Counted from the stretch's first letter, positions 53,828 through 63,043 are shown. The stretch is DNA of 64,000 nt from Mesonia phycicola (GCF_900141885.1 NZ_FQYY01000006.1:1-64000); one strand, 5' to 3'. The notes: generated from the letters alone by a model not told the origin. Translations and numbers: made by a program.

Positions 53828-54712
53828 TTAACTAATATTGAAGTTTAGCTCATTTCTATAAGTAGATGGAGATTTACCTGTAAGACTTTTAAATTTTTTA
53901 TTGAAATAACTAAAATTGTTAAAACCACTTTCAAAACAAACATCCGTAATACTTATTTGTTTTTCATGAAGAAGTTTTGCAGCGTGTGTTAATCGATATT
54001 CATTTACAAACTGTACAAATGTTTTTCCAGTTATTTTTTTAAAATATCTACAAAAAGCAGGTACCGTCATATTAATAAGATTAGCTACTTCTTCTAGAGG
54101 TATTGGGCGTTTAAATTCTTCTTTCACAAAATTAAAAACCGTGTTAATTCGGTTATTGTCTTCTAGTTTAGCCTCTAGCATAAAACCTTCTGCATTTAAT
54201 AATGTATAGTTTTTAGCTTCTTCTAATAACTTTAAAACTTCTAAAAGGCCAAGTAATTTATGATAACTATCGTCGTAACGTAATGCTTGAATTTTAGCTC
54301 CAATAGTTCTTTTATATTGTCCGTGAAAAACAATGCCTTTTGCAGCTCTACTAAACAAATTACGAATAGGAGCCATTTCTGGAATATCAAAAAAATATTG
54401 CCCTAAAAAATCTGGTAAAAATTGAATAATGGTTTCGTGTTGCCCTTCTTTCATTTGATCTGTAAAACCACAATGGGGTAAATTAGCACCAATCAACAAT
54501 AAATCGCCATTTCTATAATGAGAAACATGGCTACCTATTTGGCGTTTACCAGAGCCTTTGTTTACATAAACCAGTTCTAATTCAGGATGATAGTGCCAAA
54601 ACTTTTCACTTTTGTTAGGGTTATCTTCACCAAAATATTTATAAGAAAAAGAGCTACCAAATAATGGTTCTACTTTTTCTAAAATAGGTTTGAAATTTTT
54701 TTTTGCAGGCAT
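53828..54712 (-). CDS. AraC-family regulator with cupin sensor
   Basis: A 294-residue regulator from the ATG at 54712. A longer frame with a TTG start exists, but the family N-terminus fits the ATG. The N-terminal half is a cupin (His40, His42 in FWHYHPELELVYV and a GSGKRQIG turn). The C-terminal 100 residues are the double helix-turn-helix, ending CFESGFNNFSYFNKKFKSLTGKSPS-YR. It is convergent with the efflux operon and divergent from a secreted protein gene. Cupin-AraC proteins usually sense sugars or related ligands. Confidence 0.9.
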   Translation of the reverse strand: MPAKKNFKPILEKVEPLFGSSFSYKYFGEDNPNKSEKFWHYHPELELVYVNKGSGKRQIGSHVSHYRNGDLLLIGANLPHCGFTDQMKEGQHETIIQFLPDFLGQYFFDIPEMAPIRNLFSRAAKGIVFHGQYKRTIGAKIQALRYDDSYHKLLGLLEVLKLLEEAKNYTLLNAEGFMLEAKLEDNNRINTVFNFVKEEFKRPIPLEEVANLINMTVPAFCRYFKKITGKTFVQFVNEYRLTHAAKLLHEKQISITDVCFESGFNNFSYFNKKFKSLTGKSPSTYRNELNFNIS

Positions 54713-54881
54713 ATTGCGATTATGAAAATAAAATTGACAATTAATTATCAATATACTAAAAATAAATGATTTTATTATTATGTGTGTAATTGATTGTTAC
54801 TTTAATGTTACGAGTTTATTAAGGGTTAATATAGAACATATTTTAGCGATTTGCGTGCTAAAATTAGCTCTACATCCGCTT

Positions 54882-54889
54882 TATATTTG
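54882..54889 (+). promoter_or_regulatory. Candidate -7 element for the secreted DUF gene
   Basis: TATATTTG matches TAnnTTTG, 49 bp before the ATG at 54939. The nearest TTG is 28 bp upstream, too far for a standard -33 box. Confidence 0.35.
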
Positions 54890-54938
54890 TAATGTAATAA
54901 TCAAGTAAAAATTTTATTAACCATTAAAGCTAAAGATT

Positions 54939-55517
54939 ATGCAAAGAAGAATGAAAACATTGGTATTTACATTATTACTTATTGTAGGATATAATGTACA
55001 AGCAGCGAAAAATTTTGATGTAGCCGTAGCTGAAAATCAAATTTTAATGGTAGAGTTAGATGATGCTCAAGAAGGAGATATGTTGACTTTATTAGATGTA
55101 GACGGAAAAGTACTTTTTAAAGAAGCTCACTTAAATAATAAATTTCAAAAAAGCTTAAGTTTAGAATTAGTACCTGATGGTACTTATTTTCTTCACTTAG
55201 AAGATGAAAGTTCTATCTATGCTAAACAAATTGAGAAAAAAAATAATACGGTAACTATTAAAAGTGATTCTCAAATATTTTTTAAGCCAAACTTTAAGCA
55301 AGTAGATAAGCAAGTTAAAGTATCTTTTACTAACCCAGATCAAAAAAATATTCAGGTATATATTTTTGATGCTAATGGAGAAGTAGTAACTACTTTAGTA
55401 AATAATGATTTAGTTCTTAAAAAAACATTTGATTTTTCTGCTGTACCAGCTGGAGATTATATGTTAGCTGTATTTTCTGGAGACAGAAGTTACTATAGAA
55501 CGGTGAGTACAAAATAA
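54939..55517 (+). CDS. Secreted beta-sandwich protein of unknown function
   Basis: A 192-residue exported protein. A second ATG at 54951 gives a cleaner signal peptide (MKTLVFTLLLIVG, ending QAA) and may be the true start. Two similar beta-rich halves follow (LTLLDVDGKVLFKEA---G-YFLHLED and VYIFDANGEVVTTLV---GDYMLAVFSGD). They resemble the Secretion_Por/T9SS sorting fold and DUF3244-like domains. There is no enzymatic motif. It is divergent from the AraC regulator, so it may be its target. Confidence 0.75.
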   Translation: MQRRMKTLVFTLLLIVGYNVQAAKNFDVAVAENQILMVELDDAQEGDMLTLLDVDGKVLFKEAHLNNKFQKSLSLELVPDGTYFLHLEDESSIYAKQIEKKNNTVTIKSDSQIFFKPNFKQVDKQVKVSFTNPDQKNIQVYIFDANGEVVTTLVNNDLVLKKTFDFSAVPAGDYMLAVFSGDRSYYRTVSTK

Positions 55518-55547
55518 GACCTTTTTTTACCCCAAATATACCTACTT

Positions 55548-55572
55548 ACGCCACATTTTATGTGGCGTTTTT
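55548..55572. terminator. Terminator between the secreted protein and DUF6134 genes
   Basis: ACGCCACA pairs with TGTGGCGT (8 bp), 5-nt loop, followed by TTTTTA. The last bases overlap the DUF6134 stop codon on the other strand. Confidence 0.8.
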
Positions 55573-56161
55573 AGTTAGCAATAATTTTAAAATTGATAAG
55601 ACCTGCATCAATTTCTGCTTGCGTTAAAAAACCATCTTTATACGTGTAAGTACTAGATTTACCTTTGTTGTTTATTTTTTCATAACAGTGAGGTCCAATT
55701 TTTTTTATTTGATGAAAGTTACCGTGTTCTTCTGCATAAACCCGGTTAATATTTACAGGCTCTTCAAACATTAAATTAACAGTGCTGTATTTAATTTTTT
55801 CAGAAATTTTTTGCTGTAACTCATCGTCTTCATAAAAATTATACCCTTCTTTGTTTTGATCGGTGTAGGTGTTTGTTTTCTCTTTTCCGTTAAAAAAAAT
55901 TAGTACATAAGCGTGTGCTAACGCCTCATTTTTATACACCACCTTATAGTTATAATCTACTTCTATTTTGGTTATAATTCTTGTGTCAATTTCTGTTCTG
56001 TTACTGTAAATAACCTTGTCACCTAGTTGCTCTTTTTTTGCATATAAGTTTCCTATATTATTTCCCTTATGTATAATTTTAAACACCCTTTTCTCTTCTT
56101 GAGCATAAGAATGGATAGATTGAAAAACCAATAAAGCAAGAAAAAAGAATGATAATCTCAT
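55571..56161 (-). CDS. Exported DUF6134 protein
   Basis: A 196-residue protein from the ATG at 56161, which directly begins a signal peptide (MRLSFFFLALLVFQSIHSYA, then Q). The frame is open 23 codons further upstream, but that start would bury the signal. The mature part is a beta-rich domain (YKVVYKNEALAHAYVLIFFNGKEKT) that matches the pattern I know as DUF6134. The function is unknown. It is divergent from ccoI and convergent with the preceding secreted gene. Confidence 0.75.
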   Translation of the reverse strand: MRLSFFFLALLVFQSIHSYAQEEKRVFKIIHKGNNIGNLYAKKEQLGDKVIYSNRTEIDTRIITKIEVDYNYKVVYKNEALAHAYVLIFFNGKEKTNTYTDQNKEGYNFYEDDELQQKISEKIKYSTVNLMFEEPVNINRVYAEEHGNFHQIKKIGPHCYEKINNKGKSSTYTYKDGFLTQAEIDAGLINFKIIAN

Positions 56162-56286
56162 ATATATAAAATTTGATAGCTGAAAAGATACCACAAAAAA
56201 ATAAATAATAAATAGATTCATATCTGACATTTATCATATTATAAATTGTTCTTCTTTTTCAAATTTGCAAGACTAGAATTTTAAAG

Positions 56287-58695
56287 ATGCAACAAACTTG
56301 TTTTCATTGTGGAAGTGATTGTGGTAAATCGCCTATTGTATTTGATGATAAAAATTTTTGCTGTCATGGCTGCCAAACTGTATATGAAATTTTTTCAACT
56401 AATAATTTATCCTGTTATTACGATCTTCAGTCGGCTCCAGGAGCAATTCCGCAAGAAATTGAAGGCAAATACGATTATCTCGATAATCTTGATATTATTG
56501 AAAAATTAGTTGAATTTAATGATGGAAGTATTCAAGTAGTAAATCTTTACATTCCGCATATGCATTGTAGTTCTTGTATATGGATTTTAGAGAATTTACA
56601 CCAATTGCAACCAGAAATTAAAAGTTCACAAGTAAACTTTCCAAAGAAAACCGTTCGTATTACCTTTAAAACTGAAAACTTCAACTTAAAAGAAGTCGTT
56701 AAATTATTAAGTACCATTGGTTACGCACCTTACATTAGTTTAAATGATTACACAGAAGGAAAAAAACAAGTAGACCGTAGTTTAATTTACAAATTAGGAG
56801 TTGCTGGTTTTGCTTTTGGTAATGTAATGTTTTTATCTTTTCCTGAGTATTTTGAAGTTTCAGAATATTGGTTAGATCAATATAAATATCTTTTTAGAGG
56901 TTTAATGTTTGCTTTTTCTTTACCGGTAGTTTTTTATGCTGCACAAGAATATTTTGTCTCTGCCTATAAAGGTTTACGTTCTAACATACTAAATATAGAT
57001 GTACCTATTGCCTTGGGTATTTTAGTACTTTTTATAAGAAGTACTGCAGAAGTGTTTACAGATAGCGGCACTGGTTTTTTTGATAGTCTTACAGGTTTAG
57101 TTTTCTTTTTATTGTTAGGTAAATTTTTTCAGCAAAAAACCTATTCATTTTTATCTTTTGAGAGAGATTATAAATCTTATTTTCCTATAGCAGTTACTAA
57201 AATTACAAAGAAAAATGAGTCTGTAATAGAAGAAAATATCCAGATTTATGAGGTAAAAAAAGGAGATAGACTCTTAATTAGAAATAATGAATTATTACCT
57301 GTAGATAGCATTTTAATTTCAGGAAAAGGACAAATAGATTATAGTTTTGTAACCGGAGAAAGTGAACCTGTAGATAAAGTTTCTGGAGATAAGTTATTTG
57401 CAGGAGGAAAGCAACTTTTTGGAGCCATAGAAGTAGAAGCTATAAAGTCAGTAGAACAAAGTTACCTTACGCAACTTTGGAGTAATGATGTTTTTGCAAA
57501 AGACAAAGAGCACGGTTTTATAGGTATTATCAACTCTATAAGTAAATATTTTACGTGGGCGGTATTAAGTATTGCTGTAATAGCAACAAGTTATTGGTTG
57601 GTAGTAGATAGTAGTTTGGCTATTAACGTGCTAACCTCGGTGCTTATTATTGCTTGCCCATGCGCATTAGCATTATCTACCCCATTTGCGTTGGGTAATA
57701 TGCTACGTATTTTTGGTAGACAAAAATTTTACTTAAAAAATGCAAATATAATAGAGAAATTAGCAAGTGTAGATACCCTTATTTTTGATAAGACAGGTAC
57801 TATTACTACCAATAAAAAAAGTACTATTGCTTATGAAGGTTTAAGCCTTTCTGAAGATGAAGAAGCTTTACTTAAAAATACATTGCGCTCATCTAACCAC
57901 CCATTAAGCCGTGCTTTATACAATTTTTTAGCAGAGCAAGATATTCAAACTTTAGATGATTTTGAAGAGGTTACAGGGAAAGGAATGCACGCCAAAAAAG
58001 CAGACAACTCTATAGAGGTTGGTTCTGCTAAATTTGTAGGAAATGATACTGAAACAGACACACTAGCAACTACAGTTCATATAAAAACCAACGATATTTA
58101 TAAAGGAAAATATATTTTTCACAACCAATATCGTGAAGGAGTAAAAGAATTATTTCAGCAATTAAAAAAAGATTTTCATTTAATTATTCTCTCGGGAGAT
58201 AATCATGGAGAAAAGAAATTTTTGCAACAACTACTCCCACAGAGAACAGATATGTTGTTTCACCAAAAACCAGAAGACAAACTTAATTACATTAAAACTT
58301 TACAGAAGGAAGGACGAAATGTAATGATGGTGGGCGATGGTTTAAATGATGCCGGAGCTTTAGCGCAAAGCAACGTGGGTATTTCTATTGCAGAAAACGT
58401 AAATGTATTTTCTCCCGCTTGTGATGCTATTTTAGAAGCTAGTCAATTTCAAAAAATAGCAGCATTTATTAAAGCAGCAAAAAAAACTGTAAGCATTATT
58501 AAATGGAGTATTACCTTATCTTTTATCTACAATGTAATAGGTTTATATTTTGCAGTTACAGGGCAGTTATCTCCTATTATAGCAGCTATTTTAATGCCTT
58601 TGAGTTCTATTACTGTATTAATTTTTGTGACTGTTCTCACTAATTTAAAAGGGGAAAAACTGTTTAAAAATTCTAGAAATGAAGCAAGAGCATAA
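56287..58695 (+). CDS. ccoI: Copper-translocating P-type ATPase of cbb3 oxidase assembly (CcoI/FixI)
   Basis: An 802-residue P1B ATPase that supplies copper for the cbb3 oxidase. The N-terminal Cys-rich segment (CFHCGSDC, then CCHGCQ) and the following metal-binding HMA-like domain (HMHCSSC, Cys94/Cys97) are as in CcoI. The transport motif CPC is at residues 457-459, the phosphorylated Asp501 is in DKTGTIT, the N-domain has SNHPLSRAL, and GDGLNDAGAL closes the P-domain. Eight membrane helices are expected. The gene is followed by a PdxH-like gene with which it overlaps by 17 bp, then ccoS. Confidence 0.94.
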   Translation: MQQTCFHCGSDCGKSPIVFDDKNFCCHGCQTVYEIFSTNNLSCYYDLQSAPGAIPQEIEGKYDYLDNLDIIEKLVEFNDGSIQVVNLYIPHMHCSSCIWILENLHQLQPEIKSSQVNFPKKTVRITFKTENFNLKEVVKLLSTIGYAPYISLNDYTEGKKQVDRSLIYKLGVAGFAFGNVMFLSFPEYFEVSEYWLDQYKYLFRGLMFAFSLPVVFYAAQEYFVSAYKGLRSNILNIDVPIALGILVLFIRSTAEVFTDSGTGFFDSLTGLVFFLLLGKFFQQKTYSFLSFERDYKSYFPIAVTKITKKNESVIEENIQIYEVKKGDRLLIRNNELLPVDSILISGKGQIDYSFVTGESEPVDKVSGDKLFAGGKQLFGAIEVEAIKSVEQSYLTQLWSNDVFAKDKEHGFIGIINSISKYFTWAVLSIAVIATSYWLVVDSSLAINVLTSVLIIACPCALALSTPFALGNMLRIFGRQKFYLKNANIIEKLASVDTLIFDKTGTITTNKKSTIAYEGLSLSEDEEALLKNTLRSSNHPLSRALYNFLAEQDIQTLDDFEEVTGKGMHAKKADNSIEVGSAKFVGNDTETDTLATTVHIKTNDIYKGKYIFHNQYREGVKELFQQLKKDFHLIILSGDNHGEKKFLQQLLPQRTDMLFHQKPEDKLNYIKTLQKEGRNVMMVGDGLNDAGALAQSNVGISIAENVNVFSPACDAILEASQFQKIAAFIKAAKKTVSIIKWSITLSFIYNVIGLYFAVTGQLSPIIAAILMPLSSITVLIFVTVLTNLKGEKLFKNSRNEARA

Positions 58696-59284
58696 CCCAA
58701 TTCAAGAATTTCAAGAATGGTTTTTTGAGGTAGAAAAATCTCACCAAATCTCAGAGGTAAATGCTATGCTACTTACAACCATAGGAGAAGATGCTTGCCC
58801 AAAAAGCAGAATGGTTTTACTAAAGCGTTTTACTTGGGAAGGTTTTTTATTTTTCACTAATTATAAAAGTGAAAAGGGAAGAGCAATAGCTAAAAACCCC
58901 AAAGTTAGTTTGCAGTTTAATTGGCAAGCAGCCGGGAAAGAAATATTTATTCAAGGTACAGCAGAAAAACTACCAAGATCAATTTCAGAAAATTATTTTG
59001 AACAACGTCCTGCAGGTAGTAAAATAGGAGCCTGGGCTTCACCACAAGGAGAAAAATTAACTTCTCGAGCATCTTTAGAAAAAAGTCTTCATTATTTTGA
59101 AGAAAAATTTAAAGGAAAAACAATTCCTATGCCTAAAAATTGGGGTGGCTATTTAGTAAAACCTCAACACCTAGATTTTATACAATATTCTTCTGTAGGT
59201 ATAATAAAAAGTATGCGTTACAATTTAAAGAAAGACTTTTCTTGGAGTAAAAAAGTATGGCATTACTTTGATTTATCTATCTAA
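58679..59284 (+). CDS. PdxH-like FMN-binding protein lacking the usual substrate-binding ends
   Basis: A 201-residue flavin-reductase-fold protein similar to pyridoxamine 5'-phosphate oxidase. The FMN-binding part is intact: SRMVLLKRF, FFTNYKSEKGRA, and the Arg/Ser block QRPAGSKIGAWASPQ with WGGY. Compared with E. coli PdxH, the first about 25 residues (containing Arg14 and Tyr17) are missing. The C-terminal RLHDR block (Arg197, His199) is replaced by GIIKSMR, and the final RL-P is absent. PLP synthesis activity is therefore doubtful. Its start lies within the end of ccoI, so it is part of the oxidase locus. The start could also be slightly different, but no upstream ATG restores the missing part. 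Confidence 0.75.
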   Translation: MKQEHNPIQEFQEWFFEVEKSHQISEVNAMLLTTIGEDACPKSRMVLLKRFTWEGFLFFTNYKSEKGRAIAKNPKVSLQFNWQAAGKEIFIQGTAEKLPRSISENYFEQRPAGSKIGAWASPQGEKLTSRASLEKSLHYFEEKFKGKTIPMPKNWGGYLVKPQHLDFIQYSSVGIIKSMRYNLKKDFSWSKKVWHYFDLSI

Positions 59285-59409
59285 TTCTATTTAGAATCTG
59301 TCTTAATATGTGTTTTTATAGATAAAATGCATTTAAAGTGCTGTTTATTAGTAGTTTATTATTGGCAGGTCTCTTCTCTTTCATCTAGCCTAGCATCTAA
59401 TCTTTAAAA

Positions 59410-59423
59410 CTGACAAATGTCAT
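59410..59423. promoter_or_regulatory. Candidate FNR/Crp-type activator site upstream of ccoS
   Basis: CTGACAAATGTCAT has the geometry of an FNR box (TTGAT-N4-ATCAA): TGA and TCA occupy the same positions, with arms TGAC-N4-GTCA. Its centre lies about 41 bp upstream of the start expected from the TACTTTTG -7 element, the class II activator position. An oxygen-sensing Crp/Fnr regulator is the natural candidate for a high-affinity oxidase. Confidence 0.5.
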
Positions 59424-59445
59424 TTTTTAAGAAAGCCTTCACATC

Positions 59446-59453
59446 TACTTTTG
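59446..59453 (+). promoter_or_regulatory. -7 element of the ccoS-ccoNO-ccoQ-ccoP promoter
   Basis: TACTTTTG matches TAnnTTTG, 19 bp before the ccoS ATG. No TTG -33 box is present, which is consistent with dependence on an activator bound at 59410-59423. Confidence 0.55.
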
Positions 59454-59472
59454 ATATATAATTAGAAGACCT

Positions 59473-59676
59473 ATGAGTGTCATTTACGTTTTATTAGCTA
59501 TAAGTATCACTGTTGCCATCGTGTTTTTTGTGGCATTTATTCTCTCTGTAAAAAGTGGGCAATATGATGATATGTATACCCCATCTGTAAGAATGCTTTT
59601 TGAAGATGAGCTAGTAAAAAAATCTACCAACAAGAATAATCAAGAACAAGTAATAACTAAAGACAAACAATCATAA
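59473..59676 (+). CDS. ccoS: Cbb3-type cytochrome oxidase assembly protein CcoS
   Basis: A 67-residue membrane protein with one helix (about residues 5-28), then the family motif KSGQYDDMYTPSVRMLFED. CcoS is required for cofactor insertion into the CcoN subunit. It is the first gene of the oxidase structural operon, 2 bp before ccoNO. Confidence 0.92.
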   Translation: MSVIYVLLAISITVAIVFFVAFILSVKSGQYDDMYTPSVRMLFEDELVKKSTNKNNQEQVITKDKQS

Positions 59677-59678
59677 AA

Positions 59679-61877
59679 ATGGAAATGGATCAGTTTTATT
59701 ACGACAATAAGATCGTAAAAAAATTCTTGTACGCTACAATTTTTTGGGGAATTATAGGAATGTCCGTCGGGCTCCTACTAGCGTTTATGTTTTTGTTTCC
59801 CAACGTAACAGATGGGATATCTTGGCTAAGTTTTGGAAGGTTAAGACCTTTGCACACCAATGCCGTAATTTTTGCCTTTGTAGGTAACGCTATCTTTGCA
59901 GGAGTGTATTACTCTTTACAGCGTTTGTTGAAAACCAGAATGGCGAGCGATGCGTTAAGTAACTTTAATTTTTGGGGTTGGCAACTTATTATTGTAGCTG
60001 CAGCAATTACTCTTCCGTTAGGTTATACTTCTTCTAAAGAGTATGCAGAATTAGAGTGGCCAATAGATATAGCAATTGCTATTGTTTGGGTGGCATTTGG
60101 TGTTAATATGATTTGGACAATCTTTAAAAGAAGACAACGCCATTTATATGTAGCAATTTGGTTTTACTTAGCAACGTTCGTTACCGTAGCAGTACTTCAT
60201 ATTTTTAATAATATAGAATTACCGGTAAGTGCTTTAAAAAGTTATTCTGTATATGCGGGGGTGCAAGATGCATTGGTACAATGGTGGTACGGGCATAATG
60301 CGGTGGCATTCTTTTTAACAACTCCATTTTTAGGTTTAATGTATTATTTTGTACCTAAAGCTGCTAACCGTCCAGTTTATTCTTACAGACTTTCTATTGT
60401 TCACTTTTGGTCGTTAATATTTATTTATATCTGGGCAGGTCCACACCATTTATTGTATTCTGCATTACCAGAATGGGCACAAAATTTAGGAGTAGCTTTT
60501 TCAATTATGTTACTAGCTCCATCTTGGGGAGGTATGATTAATGGGTTATTAACCTTACGTGGTGCTTGGGATAAAGTAAGAACAGATCCTGTTCTTAAAT
60601 TTATGGTAGTAGCAATTACAGGTTACGGGATGGCAACTTTTGAAGGTCCAATGCTTTCTCTAAAAAATATAAATGCTATTGCTCACTTTAGTGATTGGAT
60701 TATAGCGCATGTTCACGTAGGAGCATTAGCTTGGAACGGTTTCTTAACCTTCGGAATGATTTATTGGTTAATACCACGATTAGTAAAAACTAATTTATGG
60801 TCTACCAAGTTAGCAAATGTTCACTTTTGGGTAGGTACTTTAGGTATTATCATGTACACTTTACCTATGTATGTAGCCGGATTTACACAAGCTTCTATGT
60901 GGAAGCAATTTAATCCTGACGGAAGTTTAGTATACGGTAACTTTTTAGAAACGGTACAAGAAATTATACCAATGTATTGGATGCGTGCTATTGGTGGTAG
61001 TTTATACATTGTTGGAGCAATAGTAATGCTTTATAATGTGGTAAGAACTATAAAAGCAGGAAGCGCAGTAACAGATGAGTTAGCACAAGCAGCTCCGTTA
61101 ACAAAAGTTTCTAGCAAACGTGTAGCAGGAGAGGGTTACCATACTTGGTTAGAAAGAAAACCAGTAAAACTTACCATTTATGCAACGATAGCTATTTTAA
61201 TTGGTGGCGCAGTACAAATTGTACCAACTTTAATGATAGAGTCTAACATCCCAACTATATCTAGTGTTAAACCATATACGCCATTAGAGTTAGAAGGTAG
61301 AGATTTATACATCCGTGAGAGTTGTGTTTCTTGTCACTCACAAATGATTAGACCTTTCCGTAGTGAAGTAGAGCGTTATGGAGAATATTCTAAAGCAGGA
61401 GAATATGTGTACGATCATCCATTTTTATGGGGAAGCAAACGTACCGGTCCAGATTTATTTAGAGTAGGAGGTAAGTACTCAGACAATTGGCACTTTAATC
61501 ACTTCTACGATCCACAAACCACTTCTTCTGGTTCTATTATGCCAAGTTACAAATGGTTAATTAAAAATGAACACGACCGTTCACAAACAGAAGATAAAAT
61601 GCGAGCTATGGTAACCTTGGGGGTTCCTTATACCGATGAAGAAATTGCTAACGCTCAAAAATGGATGGAAGAGCAAGCAGCGCAAATAGAGCAAAACTTG
61701 TACTCAGACCCTGACTTTGCAGAAAGCTATGAAGCCGATAAAAAATATGCAAAAGAAAACGGACTTGATTTTGTAGAAATGAAAGATAGAGAAGTAATTG
61801 CACTTATCGCTTACATACAACGATTAGGAACCGATATTAAAATTAAAGATGCTAACCAAGAAGTAAGTTCTAAATAA
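59679..61877 (+). CDS. ccoNO: Fused CcoN-CcoO subunit of cbb3-type cytochrome c oxidase
   Basis: A 732-residue fusion of subunits I and II. Residues 1-about 470 are CcoN, with 12 helices. Heme b ligands are His59 (RLRPLHTN) and His346 (AHVHVG, with His344). CuB ligands are His206 (WWYGHNAV) and the pair His256-His257 (GPHH). Residues about 495-732 are CcoO, with one membrane helix and a mono-heme c domain, CVSCH at Cys549-His553. CcoN-CcoO fusion is known in Bacteroidota. This is the high-affinity terminal oxidase for low oxygen, with proton pumping across the inner membrane. Confidence 0.95.
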   Translation: MEMDQFYYDNKIVKKFLYATIFWGIIGMSVGLLLAFMFLFPNVTDGISWLSFGRLRPLHTNAVIFAFVGNAIFAGVYYSLQRLLKTRMASDALSNFNFWGWQLIIVAAAITLPLGYTSSKEYAELEWPIDIAIAIVWVAFGVNMIWTIFKRRQRHLYVAIWFYLATFVTVAVLHIFNNIELPVSALKSYSVYAGVQDALVQWWYGHNAVAFFLTTPFLGLMYYFVPKAANRPVYSYRLSIVHFWSLIFIYIWAGPHHLLYSALPEWAQNLGVAFSIMLLAPSWGGMINGLLTLRGAWDKVRTDPVLKFMVVAITGYGMATFEGPMLSLKNINAIAHFSDWIIAHVHVGALAWNGFLTFGMIYWLIPRLVKTNLWSTKLANVHFWVGTLGIIMYTLPMYVAGFTQASMWKQFNPDGSLVYGNFLETVQEIIPMYWMRAIGGSLYIVGAIVMLYNVVRTIKAGSAVTDELAQAAPLTKVSSKRVAGEGYHTWLERKPVKLTIYATIAILIGGAVQIVPTLMIESNIPTISSVKPYTPLELEGRDLYIRESCVSCHSQMIRPFRSEVERYGEYSKAGEYVYDHPFLWGSKRTGPDLFRVGGKYSDNWHFNHFYDPQTTSSGSIMPSYKWLIKNEHDRSQTEDKMRAMVTLGVPYTDEEIANAQKWMEEQAAQIEQNLYSDPDFAESYEADKKYAKENGLDFVEMKDREVIALIAYIQRLGTDIKIKDANQEVSSK

Positions 61878-61889
61878 AAACCAGAAACC

Positions 61890-62075
61890 ATGTTGAAATT
61901 TATAAAAGGACATATGGAAACCATAGATGGGGTAGAAGTATACCCACTAATTTCTTTACTCATATTCTTTCTCTTTTTTGTTGCCTTGTTTTGGTGGGTA
62001 TTTACCTCAAAAAAAGAATACATACAAGAAGTAAGTAATATTCCATTAGAAACCGAAAAAGACGCTGCCTTATGA
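61890..62075 (+). CDS. ccoQ: CcoQ/FixQ-like cbb3 oxidase subunit
   Basis: A 61-residue single-helix membrane protein. It has a short N-terminal stretch, a hydrophobic helix (about residues 20-38, LISLLIFFLFFVALFWWVF) and the TSKKEYIQ motif after it, as in CcoQ. It overlaps ccoP by 4 bp and follows ccoNO by 12 bp. CcoQ stabilises the complex. Confidence 0.85.
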   Translation: MLKFIKGHMETIDGVEVYPLISLLIFFLFFVALFWWVFTSKKEYIQEVSNIPLETEKDAAL

Positions 62076-63031
62076 AGAATATAGTATCATACATTAGAGT
62101 ATTCCTTTTCTTACTAATTGGGTACTTATTAATAGAATATACGGTAGAGGTAAAAGATGGTTCGGTGTTTACTACTTACCCATTAGCTTGGTTAGTTTTA
62201 GGGATTGCAGGGTTATTTGCAGTAGCGGTAGAACTTTGTGTAGGAGCGTTGCAAAGTGTACTTTATAAATCGCTAGATGAAGAGGCTAAACAACGTTATT
62301 TAGCGGCAGAGAAAGAAAGTGAAGCTAAACGTTATGTATGGTTTAAAAAAACTTACAAAAAACTGGTAGATACCAAACCAATAGAACAAGAGGGAGAAAT
62401 TATACTAGATCACGATTACGATGGTATTAGAGAATTAGATAATAACTTACCACCTTGGTGGATATATGGATTCTATGCTTCTATTGTATTTGCTGCGGTT
62501 TATTTATTACGTTTTCATGTGTTTAATGACTATAATCAGATTCAAGAATATGAAGCAGAAGTTGTAGAAGCTAAAATTGCAATTGCAGAATATAAAAAAA
62601 CAGCTAAAAATCTAGTAGATATTAACACGGTAGAGTTACTTACAGAACCAGGAGATTTAGCAGCAGGTAAAAATATTTTCCAAACCAATTGCGCGGCTTG
62701 CCATAAAGCTGATGGAGGTGGTGGTATTGGTCCTAACCTAACAGATAAATATTGGCTTTTAGGTGGCGGTATTAAAAATGTATTTAGAACCGTAACCGAA
62801 GGTGGTCGTTCTGGTAAAGGAATGGTTGCTTGGGAGCAAACTCTAAAACCTGTAGAAAGAGCACAAGTAGCAAGTTATGTGCTATCTCTACAAGGTACCA
62901 CACCAGCAGAACCTAAAGAACCGCAAGGAGAACTTTGGGTAGAAGAGGGTGACGCTCCAGAAGCTGAAAATACAGAAAGAGCAGAAAACACAACTTCTGT
63001 AGATACTATTCAAGTTACAGATGAAATATAA
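62072..63031 (+). CDS. ccoP: Cbb3 oxidase cytochrome c subunit CcoP (mono-heme)
   Basis: A 319-residue subunit III. Two N-terminal helices (about residues 8-25 and 36-58) and a longer loop precede the ELDNNLPPWWIYGFYASIVFAAVY helix typical of CcoP (near 121-146). One heme c site, CAACH at Cys207-His211, lies in a cytochrome c domain with GIGPNLTDKYW and a Met ligand in KGMVAWEQTL. Proteobacterial CcoP carries two hemes, while this protein has one, as is common in Bacteroidota. The C-terminus is Glu-rich and probably flexible. A terminator follows. Confidence 0.93.
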   Translation: MKNIVSYIRVFLFLLIGYLLIEYTVEVKDGSVFTTYPLAWLVLGIAGLFAVAVELCVGALQSVLYKSLDEEAKQRYLAAEKESEAKRYVWFKKTYKKLVDTKPIEQEGEIILDHDYDGIRELDNNLPPWWIYGFYASIVFAAVYLLRFHVFNDYNQIQEYEAEVVEAKIAIAEYKKTAKNLVDINTVELLTEPGDLAAGKNIFQTNCAACHKADGGGGIGPNLTDKYWLLGGGIKNVFRTVTEGGRSGKGMVAWEQTLKPVERAQVASYVLSLQGTTPAEPKEPQGELWVEEGDAPEAENTERAENTTSVDTIQVTDEI

Positions 63032-63043
63032 TTAAGTAACCTC

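Noticed and set aside
54713-54751. Longer TTG start for the second AraC gene
   Set aside because: An ATG at 54712 gives a normal family N-terminus. The extra 13 residues add nothing recognisable.
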